From contig JAZDXN010000029.1 of assembly GCA_037013495.1 (NCBI GenBank), forward strand, positions 5,778,501 to 5,842,500: a stretch of 64,000 nt of DNA, written 5' to 3'. Source of the DNA: Hippophae tibetana. Its lineage: Eukaryota; Streptophyta; Magnoliopsida; Rosales; Elaeagnaceae. The position numbers were made by a program, and so were the translations under genes. Every line of letters begins with the position of its first letter. Positions within the stretch are counted from its first letter, which is position 1. Shown one piece after another: positions 1-9,819 of this stretch. The notes under the pieces are model-generated. The model saw nothing but the letters and a program-made list of their open reading frames with translations, was not told the origin of the DNA and did not search any database.

Positions 1-1
1 T

Positions 2-298
2 CCCAACTCAAATACCTATAATCCTGGGTGGAGAAGTCATCCAAATTTCTCTTGGAGGCAAAACAACCCTCCTTTCACTCAAGGCTCAAACCAGGCAGGT
101 CAGCAATTCCACCCACCTATTCCAAGAAGCATTCCCAATAAACCAACCCTGGAGGACAACTTGAATTCTTTTATTCAAGTCTGTAGGGATAATCAATCTA
201 AAACCAATCAACGATTGGACTCTGTGGAAGCTTCTATCAAAAAGGTGGAAGTTCAAGTTGAACAGTTAGTTGAACATTTGCAAAAAGGCAAAGACTAA
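2..298 (+). CDS. C-terminal part of a stand-alone gag ORF (element A, Athila-type)
   Basis: An open frame enters from the left edge and ends at a TAA at 296-298. The translation has the Asn/Pro/Gln-rich stretch typical of plant Athila gag tails (NPGWRSHPNFSW) followed by a coiled-coil-like tail (PTLEDNLNSFIQ, then DSVEASIKKVE). The same tail recurs in diverged form inside the large gag-pol ORF downstream ([22 protein letters not shown]), so the two are paralogous gag regions. This copy has its own stop and is not fused to a protease. The N-terminus lies outside the window. It may be a second gag gene of the same element or the end of a pol-less relative joined to it; the sequence seen does not decide. 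Identification as gag is secure, the architecture less so. Confidence 0.75.
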   Translation, partial: PNSNTYNPGWRSHPNFSWRQNNPPFTQGSNQAGQQFHPPIPRSIPNKPTLEDNLNSFIQVCRDNQSKTNQRLDSVEASIKKVEVQVEQLVEHLQKGKD

Positions 299-364
299 TT
301 TGAAACTTAAATGAATTCAATGAAGAGGAGACATTGAGTTTTTCATTCTGCAATCTCCAAGCAA

Positions 365-414
365 CGTCTTACTAGAAGACGATAAATTTTAGTCCTGTAT
401 GGGAGGTCACCCAT
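365..414 (+). other. Paired RNA hairpin module, copy 1
   Basis: Two adjacent inverted repeats lie 66 bases after the gag stop. The first has arms CGTCTT (365-370) and AAGACG (376-381) around a 5-base loop. The second has arms ATGGG (399-403) and CCCAT (410-414) around AGGTCA. The same order, spacing and loop character recur after the pol stop at 5846-5894 and, in another element, at 60500-60451 on the minus strand. Function unknown; an RNA structure in the element transcript is inferred from the stem changes that preserve pairing. Confidence 0.6.
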
Positions 415-661
415 TATTGTATTTTCCTTTGTTTTAGTTTGCGTGTAATAAAAATTCAGATGAAATAAAATTCGTTTGTTTCAAAAATTCTGTCCATTCG
501 CTTAAATTTAAAAAAAAAAAAAAAAAAAAATATATATATTAGGTTCCTTGCACTTTTTGCTTTTACGTTTTATCAAGTTATACATATTTCTTAGAGATAT
601 CTACTAAAAGCAAAATGTTGATACACAATAGGAGGAGGATCATTTTCAACTACAAACAACC
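415..661 (+). other. Spacer between gag ORF and gag-pol ORF
   Basis: AT-rich noncoding spacer with a run of about 20 A at 511-530. Its first part resembles the sequence that follows the pol stop after 5895 (a similar T-rich stretch with a TTTTAGTTT core), which suggests the whole 3' flank of the hairpin module was duplicated along with it. No LTR boundary or primer-binding site is seen, so nothing here separates two elements. Confidence 0.5.
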
Positions 662-3600
662 ATGGGAGATGCTGAAGATAGGCGGAAAAAGATGAAAGAA
701 TATACAATGCCAATCATTGGCAATGTAACTTCCGGTATCCAATTACAAGAGGCTGCAAGGAATTATGAATTGAAAAAGATTCATTATTCTTTGTTGCCTT
801 CCTTTTACGGTATCCCTAATGAAGACCCTTTGCATTTCATTCGAGAATTCTATGCTATTGTCCAAACCTTTCCACTACATGCAATTAATGAAGATCAACT
901 TAGGATGAGGTGTTTTCCTTACACTCTCAAAGATAAAGCTTGGTCATGGTTCATTACTCTACAGTCAGGTTCTCTTAAAACTTGGGAGGCAGTCTATGAA
1001 ATTTTTATGGGTAGGTTCTATTCCCATCAAAAGACTGTTGATCTAAGAACAAAGATAGCAACATTTTCTCAAATGAATGAAGAGCCCTTTCATGAAGCTT
1101 GGGAACGATTCAAACTCCTTTTCATTCAATGTCAAAATCATAGCTTTCCCTTACAGCTACAAAACCAATTCTTTTATGATGGATTGACACTACAGAGTCA
1201 ATACATGGTTGATAATGCTGCTGGAGGTGCTGTAGGAGAAAAGACCGCAGAGGAAACCTATAATCTTTATGAGCTGTTGGGTTCTAATTCCCAACAAAGA
1301 GGTGGTAGAAGGAAAGCAAAGGTCAATGAAGTCGGCTCTGATAATGAGATAACCTTGCAACTTGCTGAATTGACTAAACAAGTGAAATTCCTCACTTCCC
1401 ACCAAATTTCAAATCAAGAGGTATGTGAAGTGTGTTGTTCAATTGGGCATGGTACTCATAATTGTTCAAATACTTGTGATTCTAGTGTCGATGCCATAGA
1501 GGAAGTTCAATCTTTTCAAAGATATCATCCAAACACCTATAATCACCCAGCCTACACCCAATATCCAACACTAAGGTCAGATAACAACCACCCTTACCCA
1601 CCAAGCCAATCTTTTAAGCCAACCTTAGAAGATAGCTTGAATGCTTTTATTCAAGTTAGTCGTGACAACCAATTGATGACTAATCAAAGGTTGAACACCA
1701 TGGAGGCTTCGGTTAAAAGGATTGAATCTAAAGTTGGGCAACTGGCTGAACAAATGCAAAAGAAAGAACCAGGAAAGTTGCCCAGTCAACCAGAACAAGC
1801 AAAGGATGTTAGAACCCTTCGAAGTGGTAAGGTAGTCAATACCAGTTTACCTGAAATCTCTAACAATCTACCTTGTAGTTCAGGTAACAAAGAAGGCGAT
1901 ACTCTAATCTCGCAAAAAGGAGAAACAAGTGTTAAACTTAACAAGCCTTCTGAAAAACTCATTGGGGGGTCATCTGACACCCCCAAAATTCAAAAGACAA
2001 CAGAACCACACCAGATACAAGTACCTTTTCCCCACCGGTTGAAAGAATCCAAACAAGATAAGCAATTCACTGATCTTTTTAATATGCTCTCTAAAGTAAA
2101 TATCAATTTACCATTATTAGAAGTGATCATGAATGTGCCCTCATATGCCAAATTTTTCAAAGAGTTGAACACTAAGAAAAGGAGGTATGAACTGAATGAA
2201 CGAGTAGTAGTATCAGAAATTTCTAGCGCTGTACTTCAGCACAAACTACCCCCTAAGTTGAAAGACCCTGGAAGTTTTATTATAAACATAACTATGGGGG
2301 ATAGGAAGGTTGCTAAAGCAATGCTTGATTTAGGTGCTAGTATAAATTTGATGCCCTACTCTATATTCTTACAACTCAATCTAGGGGATTTAAAACCCAC
2401 AACTATGTCCCTTCAACTTGCAGATAGATCTCTTAAATATCCAGAGGGAATAGTTGAGGATGTTTTGGTACAGGTAGACAAACTGATAATACCTGTTGAC
2501 TTTGTGGTTCTGGATATGCAAGAAAATCCAGCATTGGACAGAGAGCACACAATATTGCTTGGTAGACCATTTATGGCAACTACTAAAACTATTATTGATG
2601 TCCAAGATGGAAATTTGACAATGACAGTCTTAGGAGAGACTGTTCATTTTAAAGTTTTTGATTCTTCACCTTTCCCTTCTATTTCTGCCATCGATGAAAT
2701 ATTCGATGTTGATCCTTTGGATAATCTTGTCCAAAACACCTTTTTCCGAACCAGAATAGAAGACAAGCTTGAAACCGTTCTTACACTTGAAAAGGTTGAA
2801 GAAGATGTAGATGAGGAAATAAAGGGGTACCTTGAACAACTAGACAATAATGAAGTGATGACAAAATCTAGTACACTTTTAAATCTACCCAGTTCTTCAT
2901 CTATTAAAGAGGCCAATCCACCTGAACTTGAACTCAAAGACTTACCTGAGCACTTAAAATATGTGTTTTTGGGAGAAGGGGAAACTTATCCAGTGATAAT
3001 TTCTTCAACCTTGACCAAACCACAAGAAAAGGAACTCATCAAAGTGCTTAAACAGTTTAAGAAATCTATAGGTTGGAGTATAGGGGATATAAGAGGCATT
3101 AGTCCAACAATGTGTATGCACAAGATCAACTTGGAGGACGGTGCTAAACCTGTACGAGAGGCCCAAAGAAGACTAAACCCAAACATGCAAGAGGTAGTTA
3201 AGAAGGAAATTCTTAAATTATTAGAAGAAGGGATTATCTACCCTATTGCAGATAGTAAGTGGGTTAGTCCAGTGCATGTGGTACCAAAGAAATCTGGGAT
3301 AACAGTTGTTAAGAATGACAAAAGTGAATTAGTGCCCACTAGAATAATCACTGGATGGAGAATGTGTATAGATTTTAGGAAACTAAATTTATATACGAAA
3401 AAGGATCACTTTCCTCTTCCATTCATTGATCAAATGTTGGAAAGATTAGCTGGGCACGAATTTTACTGTTTTTTGGATGGACTGTCTGGATATTATCAAG
3501 TACCCATAGCACCAGAAGATCAGGAAAAGACCACATTTACATGTCCTTTTGGGACATTTGCTTTTCGCAGAATGCCATTTGGGTTATGCAATGCCCCTGC

Positions 3601-5833
3601 CACGTTCCAGAGATGCATGATATCCATTTTCTCGGACATGGTGGAAAAATTCATTGAGATTTTCATGGACGATTTCTCTGTCTTTGGGAACTCATTTGAT
3701 GATTGCTTACATAAATTGACTTTGGTTTTAGAAAGATGCATTGAATGCAATCTAACCCTTAGTTGGGAGAAAAGTCATTTTATGGTTCAACAAGGGATAG
3801 TTTTAGGACACATAATTTCAAACAAGGGTATTGAAGTTGATAAGGCAAAAGTTGAATTGATATCCAAACTACCTCCCCCTACATCTGTGAAGGGGATAAG
3901 AAGCTTCTTGGGACATGCAGGATTCTACAGACGATTTATTAAAGATTTCTCTAAAATAAGTCGTCCATTATGTAACTTGCTATCCAAAGATGCTGATTTT
4001 GATTTCAACAATGACTGTCTTACCTCCTTTAATACCTTGAAAGATAAACTCACATCTACCCCTGTTATAATGGCACCAAACTGGTCTTTACCCTTTGAAA
4101 TAATGTGTGACGCTTCTGATTATGCAATAGGAGCAGTCCTGGGACAAAGAGTGGAAAAGCGTTTACATGTCATCTACTATGCTAGCAAAACACTCAATGA
4201 TGCCCAGATGAATTACACCACCACTGAAAAGGAATTCTTGGCTATAGTATTCTCTTTAGACAAATTTCGGTCTTATTTAGTAGGATCTAAAGTGATTGTG
4301 CATTCTGATCATGCTGCTTTAAGATACCTATTAAGTAAACCAAATGCCAAGCCAAGGTTAATCAGGTGGGTCTTACTCTTACAAGAATTTGACCTAGAAA
4401 TCAAGGATAAGAAAGGCAGTGAAAACTTAGTAGCTGACCATTTGTCTAGGTTAATTTCTGACTTTAATTCTCTTAAAGATGAGAGTAATGACGATATAGT
4501 TGAAACCTTTCCTGATGAACAGTTATTTTTCATAGGTCCGAACCCATGGTACGCTGATATTGTAAACTATCTTGCCACTGGTGTTTTGCGACCTAACACT
4601 TCATATCAGGAGAAGAAAAGGTTTTTTAAAACTATTAAGGACTATTTCTGGGATGACCCTTATTTATACAAGATTGGTCAAGATCAAGTCATCCGGAGAT
4701 GTGTACCTGAAGAAGAACATAAGAGCATTCTGACTTTTTGTCATGAACTTCATTGTGGGGGTCATTTTGGAGGAGAAAAGACAGCCCGTAAGATATTACA
4801 GTCTGGATTCTTTTGGCCCACTCTTTTTAAAGATGCTCATATGTTTTGTGCACAATGTGATAGATGTCAAAGAACAGGAAACATAAGCAAAAGAGATGAA
4901 ATGCCTTTGACATCTAATTTAGTTGTTGAACTCTTTGACGTATGGGGGATTGACTTTATGGGTCCTTTTCCCCCATCTAATGGTTTTCAATACATTTTGG
5001 TTGCTGTGGATTATGTGTCCAAGTGGGTAGAAGCTATCCCCACCAAAACCAATGATGCTAATGTTGTTGTGAAATTCTTGAAAGATTTCATATTCAGTAG
5101 GTTCGGAACGCCTAGAGCTATAATAAGTGATGGAGGTAGCCATTTTTGTAACAAACTCTTTGATGGAGTACTAAACAAGTACAACATCACACATAAGGTA
5201 GCTACTCCATATCATCCTCAAACTTCCGGATTAGTGGAAGTAAGTAATAGGCAAATCAAGGGAATACTGGAACGCACTGTGCGTCCTTCAAGGAAGGATT
5301 GGGCATTTAAGTTAAATGATGCCTTATGGGCATACCGCACCGCTTACAAAACACCTATTGGGATGAGCCCTTACCGGTTAATCTTTGGGAAAGCGTGCCA
5401 CCTTCCAGTTGAACTTGAACACAAGGCTTATTGGGCAATTAAAGAGCTAAACATGGATTTAGATAAAGCAGGTGAAAAACGAGTACTCCAGCTTCATGAG
5501 TTGGAAGAAATTAGGAATGAAGCCTATGAGAATGCCAAATTATACAAGGAGCGTACTAAGCGCTATCATGACAAGAGGCTAGTTCCTAAGACTCTTCACC
5601 CTGGAATGAAAGTTCTTTTATTTAACTCTCGTTTGAGATTGTTTCCAGGAAAGCTAAGATCAAGATGGGATGGACCATTCAAAATAGTTCAGGTATCTGA
5701 ACATGGAGTAGTAGAACTATTGGACTCCAAGACACAAAAAACGTTCAAAGTTAATGGCCATCGTGTCAAGCCTTATGTGGAAGAACCAAACAACATTGCT
5801 GAAATGGATTGCATTTGGCTGAGTAACCCTTAG
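662..5833 (+). CDS. Gag-pol polyprotein of an Athila-type Ty3/gypsy retrotransposon, uninterrupted
   Basis: A single frame of 1723 codons encodes the core and replication enzymes of the element. Order: gag domain (about residues 50-190), CCHC knuckle (C255, C258, H263, C268), aspartic protease (DLGAS at 556-560), reverse transcriptase with FMDD at 1001-1004, RNase H (D1150, E1191 region, D1216), and integrase with an N-terminal HHCC finger and a D1431, D1490, E1526 triad (35 residues between the last two). The C-terminus has a GPF-type module and no chromodomain, as in Athila/Tat elements. The FMDDF motif, the DLGAS protease and the 3' flank point to Athila. The ATG at 662 lies in a good context (aaccATGg). 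All recognisable catalytic residues are present and there is no internal stop, so this copy is probably young. No env-like ORF follows. Confidence 0.95.
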   Translation: MGDAEDRRKKMKEYTMPIIGNVTSGIQLQEAARNYELKKIHYSLLPSFYGIPNEDPLHFIREFYAIVQTFPLHAINEDQLRMRCFPYTLKDKAWSWFITLQSGSLKTWEAVYEIFMGRFYSHQKTVDLRTKIATFSQMNEEPFHEAWERFKLLFIQCQNHSFPLQLQNQFFYDGLTLQSQYMVDNAAGGAVGEKTAEETYNLYELLGSNSQQRGGRRKAKVNEVGSDNEITLQLAELTKQVKFLTSHQISNQEVCEVCCSIGHGTHNCSNTCDSSVDAIEEVQSFQRYHPNTYNHPAYTQYPTLRSDNNHPYPPSQSFKPTLEDSLNAFIQVSRDNQLMTNQRLNTMEASVKRIESKVGQLAEQMQKKEPGKLPSQPEQAKDVRTLRSGKVVNTSLPEISNNLPCSSGNKEGDTLISQKGETSVKLNKPSEKLIGGSSDTPKIQKTTEPHQIQVPFPHRLKESKQDKQFTDLFNMLSKVNINLPLLEVIMNVPSYAKFFKELNTKKRRYELNERVVVSEISSAVLQHKLPPKLKDPGSFIINITMGDRKVAKAMLDLGASINLMPYSIFLQLNLGDLKPTTMSLQLADRSLKYPEGIVEDVLVQVDKLIIPVDFVVLDMQENPALDREHTILLGRPFMATTKTIIDVQDGNLTMTVLGETVHFKVFDSSPFPSISAIDEIFDVDPLDNLVQNTFFRTRIEDKLETVLTLEKVEEDVDEEIKGYLEQLDNNEVMTKSSTLLNLPSSSSIKEANPPELELKDLPEHLKYVFLGEGETYPVIISSTLTKPQEKELIKVLKQFKKSIGWSIGDIRGISPTMCMHKINLEDGAKPVREAQRRLNPNMQEVVKKEILKLLEEGIIYPIADSKWVSPVHVVPKKSGITVVKNDKSELVPTRIITGWRMCIDFRKLNLYTKKDHFPLPFIDQMLERLAGHEFYCFLDGLSGYYQVPIAPEDQEKTTFTCPFGTFAFRRMPFGLCNAPATFQRCMISIFSDMVEKFIEIFMDDFSVFGNSFDDCLHKLTLVLERCIECNLTLSWEKSHFMVQQGIVLGHIISNKGIEVDKAKVELISKLPPPTSVKGIRSFLGHAGFYRRFIKDFSKISRPLCNLLSKDADFDFNNDCLTSFNTLKDKLTSTPVIMAPNWSLPFEIMCDASDYAIGAVLGQRVEKRLHVIYYASKTLNDAQMNYTTTEKEFLAIVFSLDKFRSYLVGSKVIVHSDHAALRYLLSKPNAKPRLIRWVLLLQEFDLEIKDKKGSENLVADHLSRLISDFNSLKDESNDDIVETFPDEQLFFIGPNPWYADIVNYLATGVLRPNTSYQEKKRFFKTIKDYFWDDPYLYKIGQDQVIRRCVPEEEHKSILTFCHELHCGGHFGGEKTARKILQSGFFWPTLFKDAHMFCAQCDRCQRTGNISKRDEMPLTSNLVVELFDVWGIDFMGPFPPSNGFQYILVAVDYVSKWVEAIPTKTNDANVVVKFLKDFIFSRFGTPRAIISDGGSHFCNKLFDGVLNKYNITHKVATPYHPQTSGLVEVSNRQIKGILERTVRPSRKDWAFKLNDALWAYRTAYKTPIGMSPYRLIFGKACHLPVELEHKAYWAIKELNMDLDKAGEKRVLQLHELEEIRNEAYENAKLYKERTKRYHDKRLVPKTLHPGMKVLLFNSRLRLFPGKLRSRWDGPFKIVQVSEHGVVELLDSKTQKTFKVNGHRVKPYVEEPNNIAEMDCIWLSNP

Positions 5834-5845
5834 CACCAAAAAGAT

Positions 5846-5894
5846 ACGTCTTGCTAAGACGTTAAACTAAGCGCTGGATGGGAGGCAACCCATC
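5846..5894 (+). other. Paired RNA hairpin module, copy 2 (after pol stop)
   Basis: Twelve bases after the pol stop codon there is a perfect 7-bp inverted repeat, ACGTCTT (5846-5852) and AAGACGT (5856-5862), with loop GCT. A perfect 6-bp inverted repeat follows: GATGGG (5877-5882) and CCCATC (5889-5894) around AGGCAA. The linker reads TAAACTAAGCGCTG. From memory, a GGGAGGCAACCCA-like string is common in this place in Athila elements; that it forms part of a two-hairpin unit is my reading. Confidence 0.7.
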
Positions 5895-6152
5895 ATGTTA
5901 GGTAATTTTTTTTGTTATTTGTTTTATTTACTTAATTTTATTGTTTATTTTAGTTTACTTGTATGTGAATAATTTTTAAAATTGTTAAAACTAAAATATT
6001 TGTTGAGATGTTAGAAGTTCACAGCGATCTGTCTGTATACACTTTAATGATGAATATGATGGATGCACCTGCATTTCTTCATTACTACTTACACATTCTC
6101 AAGAAATAGGTAATATTTCTCCTCTTTTCTCTTTATCTTTAATTTGCAGTTG

Positions 6153-6193
6153 TTACATTGAGGACAATGTAAGTTCTAGGTTGGGGGTGGTGG
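6153..6193 (+). promoter_or_regulatory. AGGA-loop hairpin followed by G-rich tract (polypurine-like)
   Basis: TTACATTG (6153-6160) and CAATGTAA (6165-6172) form a perfect 8-bp stem around AGGA. It is followed at 6179-6193 by GGTTGGGGGTGGTGG, which resembles a polypurine tract though it lies 1.5 kb before the 3' LTR. Related hairpins with the same AGGA loop but other stems stand at 60264-60279 and 58908-58923. An internal second plus-strand priming site is one possible role; this is inference. Confidence 0.5.
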
Positions 6194-6805
6194 AAAGTTA
6201 CCATGCTATATATAAAAAAAAAATTATCACAAAAATGTATCATATCTTTAAATCAAATTTAAGTAAATAGTTAAAGTCTTTGGTACTGTTAGATTAATTT
6301 TTGAAAACATATCATGAAATATTTTGTAATTATTTTTGATAATTAGTTAGTTTTTGTCATAACTAGTATTTCTTGATAAAATGTGGAAATTATATTAAAC
6401 CCAAAATCGGTGTTTATGAATTTTTTTTAGTGGAGACTACCCTTGTGAGATATAATTTGAGCCTAATTTCTTTTATTCAGAGTGAAATATATATTTTTTC
6501 TACTCCAAACACATTTCTTATTTATTCAAAAAGTTTAGATGATCTCTATAGGTATTAGCATTGAATGTATGAATTTTTTTCTCATCTTAATAGAGTATCA
6601 TATATTTTTGATTATTATTTTTGCTTAGATTAAATGATTTGAGTAGAAATTGATAGTATATGCTTATATCTCATTTATGCATGACTGTTACAAAAACAAA
6701 AAGACATATCTGGGGTTACCTAAACCAAGATCAAACAGAAAAGCCAAAAAAATTAACCACTCACCAAAATCCAAAAAAATGTACAATCTGTACATGGGTT
6801 GACTC

Positions 6806-6842
<37 letters not shown>

Positions 6843-7675
6843 GAGAGATAAAAAAAAATAGTATCATCTACATACTATGACCCACATTGCCTACAAAGTT
6901 GTGAGTAAAGGCTAATTACAAAAGAAAGATATAGGAAGTAATTCCCTAAAAAGTCATTGCAATTTCTTCATTTGTTAAAGCATATATCTTGAAATTCTTT
7001 CTTAATGAGTTTGATTTATGCATGAAAATAATTTTTGTATATGATATCTTTATAATTTATACATTCGATTCCTTTCATGAGATCAATGTTAAAATAACAC
7101 TTTGAGCCTTTATTCTTTATACATATGCGAACATATTAGTTCATTTCTATACATCAACTCTTTCGCATATAAATTAGTATGAGTGTTTGAACCCATAGGA
7201 TTCAGTGCTTTGAGAGTATTGACTTGTGAGGAATAGAGTCGAAGCGAATACTGATTCATGACACTGAAATTGGGTAAAATTAAATTGATACATTTTTGAA
7301 ATGAAATATGAAAATGATTTTCGACTAATTATTATAATAAAATCATGATTGTTTAAAGAGATTAAAATAACTTATGCTTGAGATTTCAATTATGATCTTA
7401 AAAGAGATTAAAAAGTATGAGATATTTTTGTGATATGTTGTGTTCTTTTACTCTTAAATTAATTTTTGATTGTGTTGTAATTTTAATTTTTGATTTGATT
7501 GTTTTTATCTTTACATTTAGTTCAATGTTTGTGGGTATCATTACTGAAAACCCTCACGAGACTCAAACTCGTCCACTAGGGCAACCTAGGGGTTTAACGG
7601 CTTGTTGCATAGGCTAAATGCAACCGTTTCAATCCACGAAAGTGATTTAGGATAGTTTAATTTTTAGCTTTTATC

Positions 7676-7718
7676 GCTTCTCTTGCTAAGAGACTAGCAA
7701 GAAGCTGGTTGGGGGTTG
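7676..7718 (+). promoter_or_regulatory. Polypurine tract of element A with upstream hairpin
   Basis: The G-rich tract TGGTTGGGGGTTG (7706-7718) ends directly at the LTR start and is the likely plus-strand primer. Just before it lies a strong inverted repeat: GCTT (7676-7679) plus CTTGCTA (7682-7688) pair with TAGCAAG (7695-7701) plus AAGC (7702-7705), with a 2-base bulge and a 6-base loop. The same hairpin and tract are present in element B around 63039-63080. Confidence 0.7.
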
Positions 7719-8023
7719 TGATGAGTGCTCAAAAAGCACTAAAATAACCATGATTTTATGTACCTTAATTGATTAAAAATACATATATTTATATGTTTTA
7801 TCATATATTTATATAAATTTGTCTTTTTCGGAATCACGGGTATTTTTATTGTTTTTCAGGTATTTTGGCTTAAAAACGCAATGTAAAGACTTAAAGAGGA
7901 ATATTTGAAGCAATACATCACAAATATATCAATAAATAAGTGAGAAAAGGTCAACAAACATGGAAAAATCGGACGAAATGGGTCGAAAAGGTCAAAAATG
8001 TCAAAAAGACGGAAATCGCGCGT

Positions 8024-8275
8024 CGCAGCCCGGCCGTGCGCGCAGCCCAGCGCCCCAGCGCCCAGCCGCGCGCGCCCCAGCGCCCAGCCGCGCGCGCCCC
8101 AGCGCGCCCCAGCGCCCCATCCCGCGCGCGCCCGCGCGCGCTGGCATGCCCAGCTGCGCGCAACGCAGCGCGCTGGCACTGTTCACGCGCGCCGAGCTAC
8201 GCGCAGCGACAGCCCCAGCGCGCGCGCGCAGCGCCCAGCAGCCGCCCATCCGCGCGCCCAACGCGTTTTCGCCCC
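8024..8275 (+). repeat. CpG-rich minisatellite-like block in the LTR U3
   Basis: About 250 bp of almost pure G+C in otherwise AT-rich sequence, built from short, imperfect repeats of units such as CGCGCGCCCCAGCGCCCAGC. Six-frame translation gives several overlapping Ala/Arg/Pro-rich frames, which are composition artefacts. The matching part of the element B LTR (about 62625-62760) is also GC-rich but shorter and different in sequence, so the block changes quickly. Confidence 0.8.
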
Positions 8276-8281
8276 ATTTTT

Positions 8282-8330
8282 CACGTGCAGCCGCCCCTGT
8301 GACGTCATGCTGACGTCATTGATGACATCA
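8282..8330 (+). promoter_or_regulatory. G-box and tandem TGACGTCA sites (as-1/CRE-like) in LTR
   Basis: CACGTG at 8282-8287 is followed by TGACGTCA at 8300-8307 and 8311-8318, and a degenerate third site TGACATCA at 8323-8330. The first two start 11 bp apart, close to the spacing of the two TGACG motifs in the as-1 element of plant promoters. The pair and its 11-bp spacing are kept in the element B LTR (62598-62615). They lie about 90 bp before the TATA box, so bZIP (TGA-type) binding is plausible. Confidence 0.6.
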
Positions 8331-8408
8331 GCAAGTCCAATACGCGTTTTTACATTTTTTAATATTTTTTTAACATTTTTTTACTCATTTTTTCTCTCCA
8401 TCCTCACC

Positions 8409-8416
8409 TATAAATA
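8409..8416 (+). promoter_or_regulatory. LTR TATA box
   Basis: TATAAATA in the context CACCTATAAATACCCC, typical of plant LTR promoters. The same context occurs inverted in the element B LTR at 62496-62503. It marks the U3/R boundary about 25-35 bp downstream. Confidence 0.75.
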
Positions 8417-9819
8417 CCCCCCTTCCATTCACTTCAAATCACACCTTCAAAACTCACTTCTCTCTCCTTTCTTTCTCTCATTTCTTAGTTTTTAGTTTCT
8501 CTTAGTTTCTTTCTAAGTTTCTAAGCTTTTCTTAGTTTTTCTCTTAGTTTTTAGTTCAATTCTCTTAGGTTTAGTGTTCTTCTCTTTTTGAGAGGAACTT
8601 GTAATGTTTTTGTAATAATTTAGATTTTTGATTCAATATATGGAAGTGCAAATTCCGCTCGGAGGTTTTCTAGCAACGGGAATAGCGTCGAAGTTCTGTA
8701 AGGATTTTATTTTCTTTACAGTTATTTTTATGCTTTATTCTTACTTGTTATATTCAACTTGTCTGTGGTTAAATTTAACTATGCTAGCTGTTTAGTAAAA
8801 ATGATGTAATAACGACGTTGTTATGCTTGCGAAATATTAAATAGGTAAAAATCTTTAAAATGAATTGATTTTGTTTTTATTCAAGATTTTATATTAAGAA
8901 TGTTAGAGAGAAATATATTATTTTTCATTACAAACTTAAACCCGAAAATTAGATTTTAAGGTTTAGTTATCCGGTCTAATTTAGAGTAGTGCTCTTTTAT
9001 TTGTTGGTACAATCGCCCGGTAGTTAGAGTGAAACTCTATTTCAAAAGTTTTTATAAGAATTATTATGTGAAAATGTATTGACAACATGTTTTCAATAGT
9101 GGTTTTAAAACTTGAAAGTTAGTACTCGGATAATTAAATTCTTAGGTTTAATTTGGACACCTTGAATAAAGTTTAAACTGTCTAACCCCACCAAAGGTGG
9201 CATTTAAATGGTTCATTTTCAATCTCTTAGAAAAAGGAATTAATTTAATTAAGCATATTAGTTATCAACCCCACCCATAGGTGTTAATTGATTTGTTTAG
9301 TTAACAAAGAATATCTAACCCCACCAAAGGTGGTATTTATATAAAAAAGAGAGAATCAATAAAATGTCAATTTATATCTTTAATAACCTAGTTAATATGA
9401 GCAAGCATAATTAATTTAGTTATTATATCCATAAATACTCCGCTAATATAAATGATAAAAATTTGCATGAACATTTATTGAATCCGTATATATGTTTATT
9501 TCTAGATAATTATTTGAATTTGTATCTATGTTTATTTTTATGATTTTAGATTATATTTAATTAATCTGTATATATGTTTTATTTTATGTTATTAGATTAG
9601 GAACACAAAAACCAAACTATCGTGACAGGATGTTTAGGATTTAATTTCGTTTTTAAAAGGTTGAATAATAAGTTAAAAACCACATACATTCCTTCCTTAG
9701 ATCGACCTTGGGAGTATACTTATCATTTTCTACGAAATGATTCGTGCACTTGCGAGAGTTTTATAAATATTAAAACCAAAGTATTTGCGGGAATCGGCGA
9801 TGCCGGTTTTCGTTCATCA

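Larger units (their letters stand above)
5895..7718 (+). other. Noncoding region between pol and 3' LTR (element A)
   Basis: About 1.8 kb with no convincing ORF; short open frames here (6373-6558, 6660-6851, 7417-7617) have no recognisable domain. An env-like ORF, which some Athila elements carry, is absent. It holds a G-rich tract with a hairpin near 6153-6193, an A run at 6811-6840, and a hairpin plus polypurine tract at the LTR edge. The part from about 6778 on is repeated in inverted orientation at 63039-64000 (element B). Confidence 0.7.
7719..9819 (+). mobile_element. 3' LTR of Athila-type element A
   Basis: The LTR is bounded by the inverted ends TGATGA (7719-7724) and TCATCA (9814-9819), directly follows a polypurine tract, and is matched over its length by the inverted copy at 61208-63038. 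It is 2101 bp long. U3 contains a CpG-rich minisatellite, a CACGTG, two TGACGTCA palindromes and a TATA box at 8409. U5 has short repeats with the core CCACCAAAGGTGG and the conserved segment near 9700-9800. At 9820 the sequence switches without a gap to copia RNase H coding sequence, so the element was inserted in that copia element. Open frames within the LTR, including one at 9622-9834, are not taken as genes. Confidence 0.92.

Noticed and set aside
5895-7718. Env-like gene expected in some Athila elements
   Set aside because: No ORF longer than about 66 codons, no signal peptide or convincing membrane segment.
7856-8495. Several overlapping Ala/Arg/Pro-rich ORFs on both strands
   Set aside because: They coincide with the GC-rich minisatellite of the LTR; open frames in all directions reflect lack of AT-rich stop codons, and they cross the U3/R promoter.
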